Assembly (NCBI GenBank): GCA_947313855.1
Contig: CAMZNS010000022.1
Location: 1 to 43,838, forward strand
From: an uncultured Deferribacteraceae bacterium
GTDB taxonomy: Bacteria > Chrysiogenota > Deferribacteres > CAMZNJ01
DNA length: 43,838 nucleotides
Direction: 5' to 3'
The notes under the pieces: model-generated
Databases searched by the model: none
Told to the model about the DNA's origin: nothing
What the model saw: only the letters and a program-made list of their open reading frames with translations
Part shown: positions 26,300 to 36,131 of the stretch, piece after piece
Layout of the letters: each line of letters begins with the position of its first letter
Position numbering within the stretch: the first letter of the stretch is position 1
Made by a program: the position numbers and the translations under genes

Positions 26300-27079
26300 T
26301 TAAGCAACCTCAATGGGACCGTCTTTTTTTGCGTTAATGAATTGTACTATGTAAGGGTTGTCGGATGTTTTGATGTCTTCTTTGGTTCCTTGGTAGACGA
26401 TGTACCCTTTGTATAGCATATAAATATAATCTGGAATAGTCAATATACTCTGTATGTCGTGTGAGACAACAACTGTTGTGATTTTAAATTGTTGTTGAGT
26501 TGTGTAGATTAGGTTGTCGATGACGCTTGACATTATGGGGTCTAACCCTGCCACAGGTTCGTCGTACATTAGTATTTCGGGGTGCAGGATAACGGCACGA
26601 GCTAGTGCTACACGTTTTTTCATCCCTCCTGAGAGTTCCCCTGGCATTTTGTAGATGGCATGTTTGAGTCCGACTTTTGTGAGCAGGCTGACGACTTTGG
26701 ATTTGATTTCGGTGGCGGGTGTTTTGGTGTGTTCTCTGAGGGGGAAGGCAACGTTATCGAACACGCTCATGAAGTCGAACAGAGCACCTTGTTGGAATAG
26801 CAGGCTGAAACGTCGACGCAGTAGTAGTAGTTCTTTTTCGCTCATTTTGGTAATATCTTCGCCATCCAGCAGAATTGCACCTTTGTCGGGTCGAATGAGT
26901 CCTATCATCTCTTTGAGCAAAACACTTTTGCCTGTACCGGAGGGTCCAACAATGTAGGTTATTTTTCCACGGGGTATTTTCAGTGTAATATCTTTGTGTA
27001 CTTCCTGCGTGCCGAAACGTTTGGCAACGCCTTGGAATTCGACAATGACATCCCTCATATCAGGGGTGTTGCTTTTCAT
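26300..27079 (-). CDS. mlaF: ABC transporter ATPase MlaF
   Basis: Walker A VGPSGTGKSVLLK; signature ELSGGMKKRVALARA; Walker B EILMYDEPVAGLDP. Confidence 0.93.
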   Translation of the reverse strand: MKSNTPDMRDVIVEFQGVAKRFGTQEVHKDITLKIPRGKITYIVGPSGTGKSVLLKEMIGLIRPDKGAILLDGEDITKMSEKELLLLRRRFSLLFQQGALFDFMSVFDNVAFPLREHTKTPATEIKSKVVSLLTKVGLKHAIYKMPGELSGGMKKRVALARAVILHPEILMYDEPVAGLDPIMSSVIDNLIYTTQQQFKITTVVVSHDIQSILTIPDYIYMLYKGYIVYQGTKEDIKTSDNPYIVQFINAKKDGPIEVA

Positions 27080-27088
27080 AAGTGTCCC

Positions 27089-27892
27089 CTAAAAAAGTAT
27101 TAGTGTTAGCACTGAGTCGGAAAGAAGTATCATAACACTTGACCATATCACAGCATTTGTTGTGGCAACGCCGACACCAGTGGCATCGGCACGGGAGTAG
27201 TAGCCTTGGTAGCACGAAATGGAGCTGAGGATAAACCCAAACACCGCCGCTTTAATCATCCCTTTAACATAGTCGCTGAACGACAGGAGCAGATCTACGT
27301 ATTGGCGGTACATGTAGTCGTTGACGCCAAGGATTACGACAACAAGGAGGTAGCTACTGAGAAGGCTGACAACAAGACCGATGCTCATAAGTACGGGCAT
27401 AACAAGTGTTGTGGCGAGTATTCGGGGTGCGATGATGTAGCTGTAGGGGCTAACGGCCATGGCACGAAGGGCGTCAACCTGTTCGCCAACTTTCATGGAC
27501 GATATTTCGGCGGCCATGGCACTCCCAGCACGGGCAGTAACCATCAGCCCTGCAAGGATAGGTGCGAGTTCGCGAGTCATGGAAACGGCAACCATGCCAC
27601 CAGTAATGTAGGTAATGCCAAACGCTTGTAGAATGATGTACCCTTGGACGCCCATAACAAGACCTATGGCAGCACTAGTGAGCACAACAATAAGCATGGA
27701 GCCGAAGCCGATTGTGTCGAGGAAGCCGATAAAAAGGCGGGGTCGGTAGGGTGGTCGAACAATGGCGGACATGGCGTTGGCTACGAACAGGGTAAATTTG
27801 CCCAAGGAGTGCATGTTGCTTAAAGTTATTTGACCGACTTTATTGAATAAAACCATAGATACTTGCAGTCTGGGGGGGGAAAGACGCTCCAT
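27089..27892 (-). CDS. mlaE: MlaE family ABC transporter permease
   Basis: VTRELAPILAGLMVTARAGSAMAAEISSMKVGEQVDALRAMAVSPYSYIIAPR-like MlaE core. Start could be 27856. Confidence 0.93.
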   Translation of the reverse strand: MERLSPPRLQVSMVLFNKVGQITLSNMHSLGKFTLFVANAMSAIVRPPYRPRLFIGFLDTIGFGSMLIVVLTSAAIGLVMGVQGYIILQAFGITYITGGMVAVSMTRELAPILAGLMVTARAGSAMAAEISSMKVGEQVDALRAMAVSPYSYIIAPRILATTLVMPVLMSIGLVVSLLSSYLLVVVILGVNDYMYRQYVDLLLSFSDYVKGMIKAAVFGFILSSISCYQGYYSRADATGVGVATTNAVIWSSVMILLSDSVLTLILF

Positions 27893-28089
27893 AATAAAAT
27901 TTAGTCAAAAGCTTTAATCATATCGTTGTACAGCTGAAAAGTGCTGAAAATATTGAGAATAAGCCATACATAAACAGCATGTTAGTACATAAATACATAT
28001 TTTGCAAATAAATTTTTCAACATAAAATATTAGCTTCTGAAAGACACCTTACACCTAATATAAGTAGTATCGGTCAGAACTTCAAGATA

Positions 28090-29211
28090 TTATGTTTTTG
28101 AGCTTGTTTTGTTGTGCCAAGTGTGCAGGAGGTATTCCTTGATAAAAATATCGATGTTGCCGTCCATGACCCCGTCCACGTTGCCAACCTCCACCCTTGT
28201 GCGTAGGTCTTTCACCATCTTGTAAGGGTGCATGACGTAGGATCGGATCTGACTTCCCCAAGCAATATCCTCTTTGACACCCTCCAGCTCTTTCTGTTCG
28301 AGGAGTTTTTGGTGTTGTTGTAGGTCGAAGAGTTTCGACGTTAGTATTTTCATCGCTGAGGCTTTATTTTTGTGTTGGCTACGTTCAGATTGGCAGCTGA
28401 CAACAGTCCCTGTGGGTAGATGTGTTATGCGGATTGCCGAGTCGGTGGTGTTAACATGTTGTCCCCCTGCCCCACTTGCTCGGAAGGTATCGATACGCAG
28501 GTCGGACGGACTGATTTGGATTTCGAGTTGTGAGTCGTCGATTTCGGGTAGTACGGCAACTGAGGCGAAGGAGGTGTGTCGTCGGCTGGATGAGTCGAAG
28601 GGTGAGATGCGTACGAGTCGATGAATGCCTACTTCTGAGCACATGAGACCGTAGGCGTATGAGCCTTGAATGCGTGCGGTAATGGATTTGTAGCCGGCGG
28701 AGTCGCCCTGTTCGAAGTCCAGTATTTCCCATGAGAAGCCACGTCTATCGGCCCAGCGGTCGTACATTCGTCCTAGCATGGCACACCAGTCGTCAGCCTC
28801 AGTCCCCCCTGCTCCTGAGTGGAGTGTTACGATGGCGTTATTTTCGTCGTAATCCCCACCCAGCATGAGTTTTACGTCGAGGTCGTCCACCATATTTTTC
28901 AGTGTATTGTAGAGCGGTTCGATATCGTCGAAGCCCCCCGCCTCCCCTTCGTCGTATAGTTCCCATAAGGTATGGATGTCGTCCATAGTGTTTTGGATTT
29001 TGTTCACCATGGCGATGTATGTTTCGATCCCCCCTTTCTCTTTGAGGAGGTGCTTACTATTTGTCAGTGACCAGAAGTCTGGTGTTGATGCGATCATCTC
29101 TTCAATCTCCCTGAGTCGGGTGATGGATGGTGATGCGAGGTATGATTCTGCAAGTGCAGAGCCTTTGCTATTGAGTTGCAAGCAGGCTTCGCGTAGCTCT
29201 TCTGGAAGCAT
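28090..29211 (-). CDS. prfB: Peptide chain release factor 2
   Basis: RASGAGGQHVNTTDSAIRITHLPTG; SPFDSSSRRHTSFASV. SPF tripeptide and no in-frame stop seen. Confidence 0.95.
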   Translation of the reverse strand: MLPEELREACLQLNSKGSALAESYLASPSITRLREIEEMIASTPDFWSLTNSKHLLKEKGGIETYIAMVNKIQNTMDDIHTLWELYDEGEAGGFDDIEPLYNTLKNMVDDLDVKLMLGGDYDENNAIVTLHSGAGGTEADDWCAMLGRMYDRWADRRGFSWEILDFEQGDSAGYKSITARIQGSYAYGLMCSEVGIHRLVRISPFDSSSRRHTSFASVAVLPEIDDSQLEIQISPSDLRIDTFRASGAGGQHVNTTDSAIRITHLPTGTVVSCQSERSQHKNKASAMKILTSKLFDLQQHQKLLEQKELEGVKEDIAWGSQIRSYVMHPYKMVKDLRTRVEVGNVDGVMDGNIDIFIKEYLLHTWHNKTSSKT

Positions 29212-30180
29212 TTATGAACCGTATGAGTGGCGATACATTTGGCGTTCTAAAAACCTATCGTAGTAGCTCCACTCCCCCTCTTCTAATTCGTTTTTCTCAA
29301 AGATACCTTGAATGGAGTTCATTTTGGCGTCAAGATCGTCTATGCGACTTAGCAGGAATGCTTCAATGGTTTTGGGAACCTGAGGCGAGCCGAATTCTAG
29401 GAGCCCATGGTGTGAGTAAATTATGTGTAGAAGCAGGTCAAGCTCCTCTTCAGGGAAATCGGGTAGCGTCCGTGCATAGGTTTCCAAAATACGTGCGGAG
29501 CCAACAATATGACCGGTAAGGCGACCGTTGGTGGTGTAGTCAAACCCCTTGACCATGGTGAGTTCATCGATCTTGCCGAGGTCGTGGAATAGTGCTCCAA
29601 GAATAACGTGTTCCCTGTTGATTTTCATGTTGGTGGTTGTGCGGTAGAAGTCGCAAACGCTCAACGCCAAGCGGACAACAGAGAGGGTGTGTTCGAGAAG
29701 TCCGTAAACGGTGGCGTGGTGCAAAGCCTTTGCTGCGGGGGATTTGGTAAACGCGTCCATACGGTGTGTGTCGTTTAGTAGGCATTCGGCAAGTTGCAGT
29801 AGATGGGGGGTGGTGATGTGTTTGCGAATGATATCTTCCAGACTTGCGAGCATGTCGTCGGGGTTGAATATGGATTTTGGGAGGAACTCTTCGATGCTCG
29901 ATGTTCCCTCTTCAATGGTTACAACCTTAACCTGCATGGTGGAGTTGTACTCTTGATAGTTCCCTGTAATTGTGTAGATTTCCCCTTTTTCGACGGCGAT
30001 TGTGAGGGTATCGGAGTTAAACATAATTGCGGGGAAGTGGTTATTTTTCCCGTCAACAAGTGTCATTTTCAGGTACGGACGATTATCTTTCGTTAAGAGG
30101 GTAGTGACCTCATGGCAAAGCATATTTTGCTTGACAAAGCTCCCTACCATCGGTTGTGCCGTTGCGTCTGTTTTGTTCAT
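29212..30180 (-). CDS. YhaM-like 3'-5' exoribonuclease (OB fold + HD domain)
   Basis: HATVYGLLEHTLSVVRLA; HVILGALFHDLGKIDEL; IIYSHHG. Confidence 0.85.
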   Translation of the reverse strand: MNKTDATAQPMVGSFVKQNMLCHEVTTLLTKDNRPYLKMTLVDGKNNHFPAIMFNSDTLTIAVEKGEIYTITGNYQEYNSTMQVKVVTIEEGTSSIEEFLPKSIFNPDDMLASLEDIIRKHITTPHLLQLAECLLNDTHRMDAFTKSPAAKALHHATVYGLLEHTLSVVRLALSVCDFYRTTTNMKINREHVILGALFHDLGKIDELTMVKGFDYTTNGRLTGHIVGSARILETYARTLPDFPEEELDLLLHIIYSHHGLLEFGSPQVPKTIEAFLLSRIDDLDAKMNSIQGIFEKNELEEGEWSYYDRFLERQMYRHSYGS

Positions 30181-30231
30181 TTTTGTATTCCCCCATATTT
30201 ATGTTTATGTTGTTTTGTAGTTTGTTGTATT

Positions 30232-30477
30232 TTATTCGACTGTTGAAGATATTTCGACGTGTACGTTAAAAATATTTAGTTTTTCCTTTTTGATAAGGTT
30301 GTTGATAAGTGTCAGGCATTTTTCGACCATCCAGACATTGGTGTAGATGCACATATGTGTTGTTTCGGAGTTTATGGTTCTGAGTAGTCCAATCCCTTCG
30401 TATGATTCGAATATTTGGCTAACGTATGAGATATCTTCTTGGTTCATGTTGAAGTGTATTTTTCTATTTGACTCCAT
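30232..30477 (-). CDS. Small conserved-type protein (DUF4911-like)
   Basis: 81 aa: KIHFNMNQEDISYVSQIFESYEGIGLLRTINSETTHMCIYT; family recalled, not searched. Confidence 0.6.
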   Translation of the reverse strand: MESNRKIHFNMNQEDISYVSQIFESYEGIGLLRTINSETTHMCIYTNVWMVEKCLTLINNLIKKEKLNIFNVHVEISSTVE

Positions 30478-30635
30478 GATAAGTATCCTCTTTGTTGGTA
30501 TTGTTGTGTGTGTGAGAGTGTGTGTGAGTAGTTGTGGTTACACACTTTATAGAGCATACTTGCTGCAATATGTTCATAAAAACAACCCAATGCGTCGGTT
30601 GTATTTTTGTTATTTAGTTACGATTATGTTCGTTT

Positions 30636-31142
30636 TCATTTTGGATTAGGAGATGATTTTTGTTCGTCAGGCGTGGTGTCTTTGTTTGAGTCTCCCATTT
30701 TGATACTGAGTATTCCCAGCTGTATATTTTTGTTGAGAGCTGTTCTTAGTTTTTTGACAAAGCTTTTGGTTGCGTCGTTAAATATGTAGATGACTTTGGT
30801 TTGCCCCATTTGGTTTGCACATTTCACTATTTGGTCGATACACCTTGGGTCTTGGTAGTCTACAACGAAGAATCCTTGTGGCATGAAGAATTCTTTACGT
30901 CTTACGAATAGCATTTTGCTTTTGGGTATTTCGCCTGCTATTTTGGTGAGTTCTCCAGAAGATAGGAAGTCGATGTAGAGCATTGATCCACGGATGCGTT
31001 TATTTTTGATATCAAAGTCGGCGAATATTGGTGTTTGAGTCATTTCCCATGGATCTTGCGGTTTTAGGTGTATGATATCGCCTTCTATTTCGTTGTTTGC
31101 GTTGGTATTCGCGTTATGTTTTGTATTTTTTGTTTTGCTCAT
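30636..31142 (-). CDS. Hypothetical protein
   Basis: 168 aa; overlaps the nusB start in operon fashion; no family recognised. Confidence 0.65.
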   Translation of the reverse strand: MSKTKNTKHNANTNANNEIEGDIIHLKPQDPWEMTQTPIFADFDIKNKRIRGSMLYIDFLSSGELTKIAGEIPKSKMLFVRRKEFFMPQGFFVVDYQDPRCIDQIVKCANQMGQTKVIYIFNDATKSFVKKLRTALNKNIQLGILSIKMGDSNKDTTPDEQKSSPNPK

Positions 31143-31567
31143 TTGTTTTTTTCAAAGTCCTTCAGTATTTTGTTTAGAATACTATTTATGAAGTCCACTG
31201 TTTTGGTATCGCAGAAGCTAGCGGATACGGTAACATACTCTTCGAATATTGCATACATCGGGGTATTCATGTATAGAAACTCAACAATGGCACTTGAGAT
31301 GAGCCCACGCTCGAAAAAGCCGATACGATCGATTGTCCAGCTGTTGCCTAAGTATTTGGTGATAATACCTTCGCAGTATTCCATATGTGTTTTGTAGTGT
31401 AGAAAGACTGTTTCGGCATGTCGTTTGCTGGATTTGGATGCACCTTCGGCCCCATCCATTGTCCAGAATTGTTCTGTTGTAAAGTTGTTATTTAGCCTGT
31501 ATGCGTAAGCCATTTGCACAGCATAGTATCGTGCTTGTCGTAGTGTTGAGTTATTTTTGTGTTCCAC
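31139..31567 (-). CDS. nusB: Transcription antitermination factor NusB
   Basis: RQARYYAVQMAYAYRL; IDRIGFFERGLISSAIVEFLYMNTP...; EYVTVSASFCDTKTVDFINSILNKI. Confidence 0.88.
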   Translation of the reverse strand: MEHKNNSTLRQARYYAVQMAYAYRLNNNFTTEQFWTMDGAEGASKSSKRHAETVFLHYKTHMEYCEGIITKYLGNSWTIDRIGFFERGLISSAIVEFLYMNTPMYAIFEEYVTVSASFCDTKTVDFINSILNKILKDFEKNK

Positions 31568-32044
31568 TTATTTGATGCTCCTGAGGAGGCTGACCATTTC
31601 GATGGCGACAACAGCGGCTTCGGCACCTTTGTTGCCTGCTTTGGTTCCTGCCCGTTCGATAGCTTGTTCAATATTTTCTGTTGTGATGATTCCGTTGATA
31701 ATTGGTGTGTCGGTTTTGAGTGCGACGCTTGCGAGTCCTTTGGCAGATTCGGAGGCAACATAGTCGAAGTGTGGCGTTGCACCTCGAATGATGGCTCCGA
31801 GTGCGATAATTGCGTCGTAATTTTGTGTATTTGCTAGTCGTTGTACAACGATTGGTGTTTCGAATGCCCCTGGTACTTTGTAGTGCTGTATATTTTTTGT
31901 ATCCACGCTGTGTCTTGTTAGTGCGTCCACGCATCCGTTTGTGAGCGAGTTGACGATAAAGTCGTTGAATCGGGAGGATACGATGGCGATTTTCATCCCT
32001 TCGCCGTTGAAGAGTCCTTCGTGTGTGGAGATATTTTGGTTCAT
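31568..32044 (-). CDS. ribH: 6,7-dimethyl-8-ribityllumazine synthase
   Basis: [46 protein letters not shown]. Confidence 0.95.
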   Translation of the reverse strand: MNQNISTHEGLFNGEGMKIAIVSSRFNDFIVNSLTNGCVDALTRHSVDTKNIQHYKVPGAFETPIVVQRLANTQNYDAIIALGAIIRGATPHFDYVASESAKGLASVALKTDTPIINGIITTENIEQAIERAGTKAGNKGAEAAVVAIEMVSLLRSIK

Positions 32045-32068
32045 TGTTTGTGTTCCTCGGTTATTTTG

Positions 32069-33286
32069 TTAAGTTGGTTTGTTTATTTTGTGTCCGTTAT
32101 TTTTTTTTGTATTAAGGTATCGTTCGTTGTGTTTGTTGAAAGTTGGTTGTAGTTCGAGGGTGCTTTCGATATGTACACCATATTTTGTGAGCATCTGTAT
32201 TTTGTGTGGGTTGTTTGTGATTAGTTGTACGGATTTTACGCCTAGTGTATGGAGTATGTTTGCTTGTAGGGAGTAATCACGTTGGTCTTTGTTGAACCCT
32301 AGTTTTTCGTTAGCTTGGTATGTATCCAGCCCTTTTTCTTGTAATTCGTATGCTTTTAGTTTGTTGATTATACCTATTCTGCGTCCTTCTTGCAATTGAT
32401 AAATTATAAGACCTGCACCTTTTTCGTTGATTATTGTCATGGCTTTGTGTAGTTGTTCTTGGCAGTCGCACCTGCAGCTACCGAAAACGTCTCCGGTCAT
32501 GCATTGGGAGTGGACTCTGACAGGGATATTTTTTGCGTTATGTAGTTGTTGTGTGGTTCCTTTGTAGAGTACGAGGCATTCTTCGTCGGTGTATTTGTGT
32601 GAGTACGCGAGTATTTTGAAGTTGCCGAAAGTGGTTGGCAGGATTGTGTCTGCTTCTAGGGTGGCGAATGTGTGGTGTTTTATTTTGTATGATTTGATGG
32701 CGTCGACGGATATTATTTTTAGGTTGTGTTGTTGCGCGAATTTGATGAGTTCGGGTTTGCGTGCCATTGTTCCGTCGGCGTTCATTATTTCGCAGATTAC
32801 ACCTGACGGGTTTAGTCCGGCAATGATTGCTAGGTCGACGGATCCTTCGGTTTGTCCGCCTCTTGTGAGTACTCCGCCATTTTGTGCACGTAGTGGGAAG
32901 ATGTGTCCGGGTGTTGCGATTTGGTTTGGAGTGGCGTCTTTGTGAATGGCTGTGAGAATGGTGTGTGATCGGTCATGGCTTGAGATGCCTGTTGTTACCC
33001 CTTCAGCGGCTTCAATGGAGTATGTGAAGGGTGTTTGGAATTTGGAGTTGTTGTCGCCAATGCTCATCATGGGTAGTCCGAGTTGTTGAACTTGTTTGTC
33101 GGTTAGTGTTAGGCAAACAAGTCCTCGTCCGTGTGTTACCATGAAGTTGATGGTGTCGGGTGTTGCGAATTCGGCGGCACATACGAGATCCCCTTCGTTT
33201 TCTCTATCTTCGTCGTCCACCATGATGATCATGTTCCCTTTGCGAAGTTCGTTGGCGGCGTCTTCCACTGAGCATATGTATGACAT
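32069..33286 (-). CDS. ribBA: Bifunctional DHBP synthase / GTP cyclohydrolase II
   Basis: [44 protein letters not shown]-type GCHII site. Confidence 0.95.
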   Translation of the reverse strand: MSYICSVEDAANELRKGNMIIMVDDEDRENEGDLVCAAEFATPDTINFMVTHGRGLVCLTLTDKQVQQLGLPMMSIGDNNSKFQTPFTYSIEAAEGVTTGISSHDRSHTILTAIHKDATPNQIATPGHIFPLRAQNGGVLTRGGQTEGSVDLAIIAGLNPSGVICEIMNADGTMARKPELIKFAQQHNLKIISVDAIKSYKIKHHTFATLEADTILPTTFGNFKILAYSHKYTDEECLVLYKGTTQQLHNAKNIPVRVHSQCMTGDVFGSCRCDCQEQLHKAMTIINEKGAGLIIYQLQEGRRIGIINKLKAYELQEKGLDTYQANEKLGFNKDQRDYSLQANILHTLGVKSVQLITNNPHKIQMLTKYGVHIESTLELQPTFNKHNERYLNTKKNNGHKINKPT

Positions 33287-33329
33287 GGGTTGGTTCTCCG
33301 AGTAGTGTTTGTTTTTTTGCAGTAGTTTG

Positions 33330-34001
33330 TTAGAGTAGGTTAATTAGTTCTGCGATGTTTTGTTTGCTGTTGTTGTTTTTGGTGGTATCCATCAGTGTTG
33401 CCATATGTTTTTCAGCATACCTTGCGATAATGTCTGTTTCGATGTTGACCTTTTGTTCTGTTGAGATATTTTCGAGGGTGGTGTTAGCGAGTGTGTGCGG
33501 TATGACAACAACTTCGAAGGTGCTGTGTGCGACCATGGTAACGGTGAGCGATATGCCGTCTATGGCGATGGAGCCTTTTTCGACGATGTATTTTGCGAAT
33601 TCGCCATGTTTGAGTGTAAAGCGTAGTGTTTGGCTTCCCCCTGCATTTACCTTGCTGACTAGATGTGCTGTTGTGTCGATATGTCCTGCGACAAGGTGTC
33701 CTCCGAGTCGTGTTTGCAGTGTGAGTGCTCGTTCGAGGTTGACCTTGCTACCAGTTTGCATATCTTTGTCGCCTAGTGTTGTTCGTTGCAGTGTTTCGTG
33801 TGCTGCGTGAGCGTTGAATCCGTGTTGCGTCATGTTGGTGACGGTGAGGCAGATACCGTTAACGCTGATGGAGTCCCCTATTTTTGTGTCATTAAGAACA
33901 GTGGAGCAGCTGATAAAAACTTCAGCGTTCCCGTTATGTCCTTGTCCCCTTTTGGAGATTCGGCTCAGGGTTCCACGTTCCTCTATGATACCAGTAAACA
34001 A
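33330..34001 (-). CDS. ribE: Riboflavin synthase alpha chain
   Basis: MFTGIIEERGTL; SVNGICLTV; LGGHLVAGHID; SIAIDGISLTV. Confidence 0.95.
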   Translation of the reverse strand: MFTGIIEERGTLSRISKRGQGHNGNAEVFISCSTVLNDTKIGDSISVNGICLTVTNMTQHGFNAHAAHETLQRTTLGDKDMQTGSKVNLERALTLQTRLGGHLVAGHIDTTAHLVSKVNAGGSQTLRFTLKHGEFAKYIVEKGSIAIDGISLTVTMVAHSTFEVVVIPHTLANTTLENISTEQKVNIETDIIARYAEKHMATLMDTTKNNNSKQNIAELINLL

Positions 34002-34073
34002 AGTCTTCCCTCCGTGAGCACAGATTTCCGCAATTATATCACAACCACACGTTTCAGGCTAGAGATAAAATTT

Positions 34074-35348
34074 TCAGGTACGAAAAACGTTAAATTCTAG
34101 TAGTGTGTCGTCCCCTATTTGTCGTGAGTGTTTGAGTTGGAGTGTGGTGGCGTTGCCTAGTGTGATGCCCTGTGGTGGCTGTGGTGATTGTGGTGATTGT
34201 GGTGATTGTGGTGGCTGTGGTATTTGTAGAGCGTTTGTGCCACCGAATATTAGTTTTGGTGCGATAAACATGTGAATAGCGTCGATGTGGTTTTCGTGGA
34301 GCATCGCCGACGTTAGTGTTGCTCCTGCCTCGAGCATAACATTGTTGAAGCCTAGTTTGTGAATGGTTTGTAGCATGTGCAAAAGGTTTAGGCGAGGTGT
34401 GTGGGTGTCTGCCTTGGTGTCCACTGTGATGACGGCGATTCTGCTACTTAGGTTGTTGAGTTTTTGTACTTGTGGTGCGTTTTGCGGTTCCCCAGTGAGG
34501 ATGTACAGCATGTCGGTGCCGTCACCATTACCACTACCATCCCGTTGCGACGCGTACCGTTGCACAACCCTGCTACTCAGCGGTGTTCGACAGTGTGTAT
34601 CGGCAATGATTACGCTAGGGTTGCGGTGTTGATTAGGAGTTGTCGTAGTATGTAGTCGTGTGTCCAGTATGCTATCGTCGGCTAGGATAGACCCTATTCC
34701 TGTTAGAATGGCGTCGGCACCGTGTCGAAGGGCGTGAACGTGTTCTCGAGCAGGCAGCCCTGTTATCCACTTCGACGTGCCAAACGAGTCGGCGGTGTAT
34801 CCGTCCAGGGTTTGGGCGATTTTGGCAAAAATGTACGGTGTCTGCGTCGCAATCCCCTTGGCAAAAGGTGCCAGCAGGGTCGTAGCACTCTCAGCCATCA
34901 CACCGACGGTAACATGAATCCCATGGTTGCGGAGAAGCTCTATGCCACGACCAGAGTGCAGAGGGTTAGGGTCGAGAATAGCAACGTAAACACGTTTGAT
35001 GCCACTTGAGAGAATAATATGGGTGCAGGGGGGGGTACGTCCGTGAGTGGAGCATGGCTCTAGGGTGATGAATAGTTCGCCACCAGCAGGGAGAGTGGTG
35101 TTGGTTGCGTCGGTGATGTTGGTTGCGTCGGTGGTGTTGGTTGCGTCGGTGGTGTTGGTTGCGTCGGTGGTTTCTGCAAGGCGATTAAGGGCGGAACCGA
35201 TGGCAAGACGCTCAGCATGAAGACCACCGCAACGCTGATGTGCCTCCAAGGCGATAACCTTGCCGTCAACAACAACAGCTGCCCCAACGCAAGGGTTCGG
35301 CGAAACAGTTCCACGATATTTGTATGCCTCAGCGATGCAGCGTGCCAT
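34074..35348 (-). CDS. ribD: Riboflavin biosynthesis deaminase/reductase RibD
   Basis: SPNPCVGAAVVVDGKVI; GLHAERLA; LEPCSTHGRTPPCTHII; AKIAQTLDGYTADSFGTSKWITG. The ORF opens at 35489; 35348 preferred. Confidence 0.93.
   Translation of the reverse strand: MARCIAEAYKYRGTVSPNPCVGAAVVVDGKVIALEAHQRCGGLHAERLAIGSALNRLAETTDATNTTDATNTTDATNITDATNTTLPAGGELFITLEPCSTHGRTPPCTHIILSSGIKRVYVAILDPNPLHSGRGIELLRNHGIHVTVGVMAESATTLLAPFAKGIATQTPYIFAKIAQTLDGYTADSFGTSKWITGLPAREHVHALRHGADAILTGIGSILADDSILDTRLHTTTTPNQHRNPSVIIADTHCRTPLSSRVVQRYASQRDGSGNGDGTDMLYILTGEPQNAPQVQKLNNLSSRIAVITVDTKADTHTPRLNLLHMLQTIHKLGFNNVMLEAGATLTSAMLHENHIDAIHMFIAPKLIFGGTNALQIPQPPQSPQSPQSPQPPQGITLGNATTLQLKHSRQIGDDTLLEFNVFRT
34160..34222. repeat. 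9-bp tandem repeat GGTGATTGT inside the 3' part of ribD
   Basis: Encodes PQPPQSPQSPQSPQPPQ. Confidence 0.9.
35096..35172. repeat. 18-bp tandem repeat GTCGGTGGTGTTGGTTGC inside the 5' part of ribD
   Basis: Encodes TTDATNTTDATNTTDATNITDATNTT. Confidence 0.9.
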
Positions 35349-35457
35349 GATGTGTTCTTCGCGGGACAGAGTGCTCGCCGTGCCTGCTGTGCTCACCGTG
35401 CTAATATGGTTGAAAAGTTGTGGCAAAACTACCATGGGCGAATTCAATGCACGCCCC

Positions 35458-36099
35458 CTACTTACGCATGATGAACGAAACAATCTCAACCTGAGGCTCT
35501 GTTCCAGCCTTAATGCGTTTCATATTTGTCCGATGGTTGTAGATAACAAATCCAGCCAACACGATTACCAAAATACGTACTGTCCAGTGGTAATCCATCA
35601 CTAACGCAGCAAAGACCATACTTAAGGCTGCTGTAATGGATGAAATGGACACGGTTTTCTTGATAACAAGGGACACAGCAAACCCCAGTATGCCAAATAG
35701 TGCGGCCATGGGGAATAGTGCTAACGCAATACCCACACCGGTAGCAACACCCTTCCCGCCACGAAAATACAGGAATATGCTGTAAACATGACCAACAAGA
35801 AGCATGATAGCACTTGCCATAATTAGCATACCGTTGTCAGTAAGATTACGTAGGGCAATAATGGTCATGAACCCTTTCAGCAGGTCGAAGCCGAAAACAT
35901 AAATAAACCCTTTGAAGCCTAAAACGCGGGAAACATTGGTTGCACCGGAGCTACCACTCCCGATAGTGCGAATATCTATTCCGCGTGATAGTTTTACGAG
36001 GACATAGCCGAATGGTAAAGCACCAATCAGATAGGATATGCCCATAACGAGAATATAAGATAGCATAGTTTGTGCTCCCAGTATTCGGGGGTACGCCAA
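35458..36099 (-). CDS. plsY: Acyl-phosphate glycerol-3-phosphate acyltransferase PlsY
   Basis: YLIGALPFGYVL; IRTIGSGSSGATNVSRVLG; FRGGKGVATGVG. Start may be 36066. Confidence 0.93.
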   Translation of the reverse strand: MAYPRILGAQTMLSYILVMGISYLIGALPFGYVLVKLSRGIDIRTIGSGSSGATNVSRVLGFKGFIYVFGFDLLKGFMTIIALRNLTDNGMLIMASAIMLLVGHVYSIFLYFRGGKGVATGVGIALALFPMAALFGILGFAVSLVIKKTVSISSITAALSMVFAALVMDYHWTVRILVIVLAGFVIYNHRTNMKRIKAGTEPQVEIVSFIMRK

Positions 36100-36131
36100 A
36101 ACGGATGCCCTGAATACGGATTAAGTTGTTT

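Noticed and set aside
27206-27631. 141-aa plus-strand ORF opposite mlaE
   Set aside because: Antisense to a clear MlaE coding sequence; no domain recognised.
28090-29211. Programmed +1 frameshift in prfB
   Set aside because: The reading frame is continuous through the usual frameshift position (ESYLASPS) with no in-frame stop.
35349-36120. FMN riboswitch ahead of the rib operon
   Set aside because: ribD follows plsY almost directly and no RFN-like conserved blocks are visible; any leader would have to lie inside plsY.
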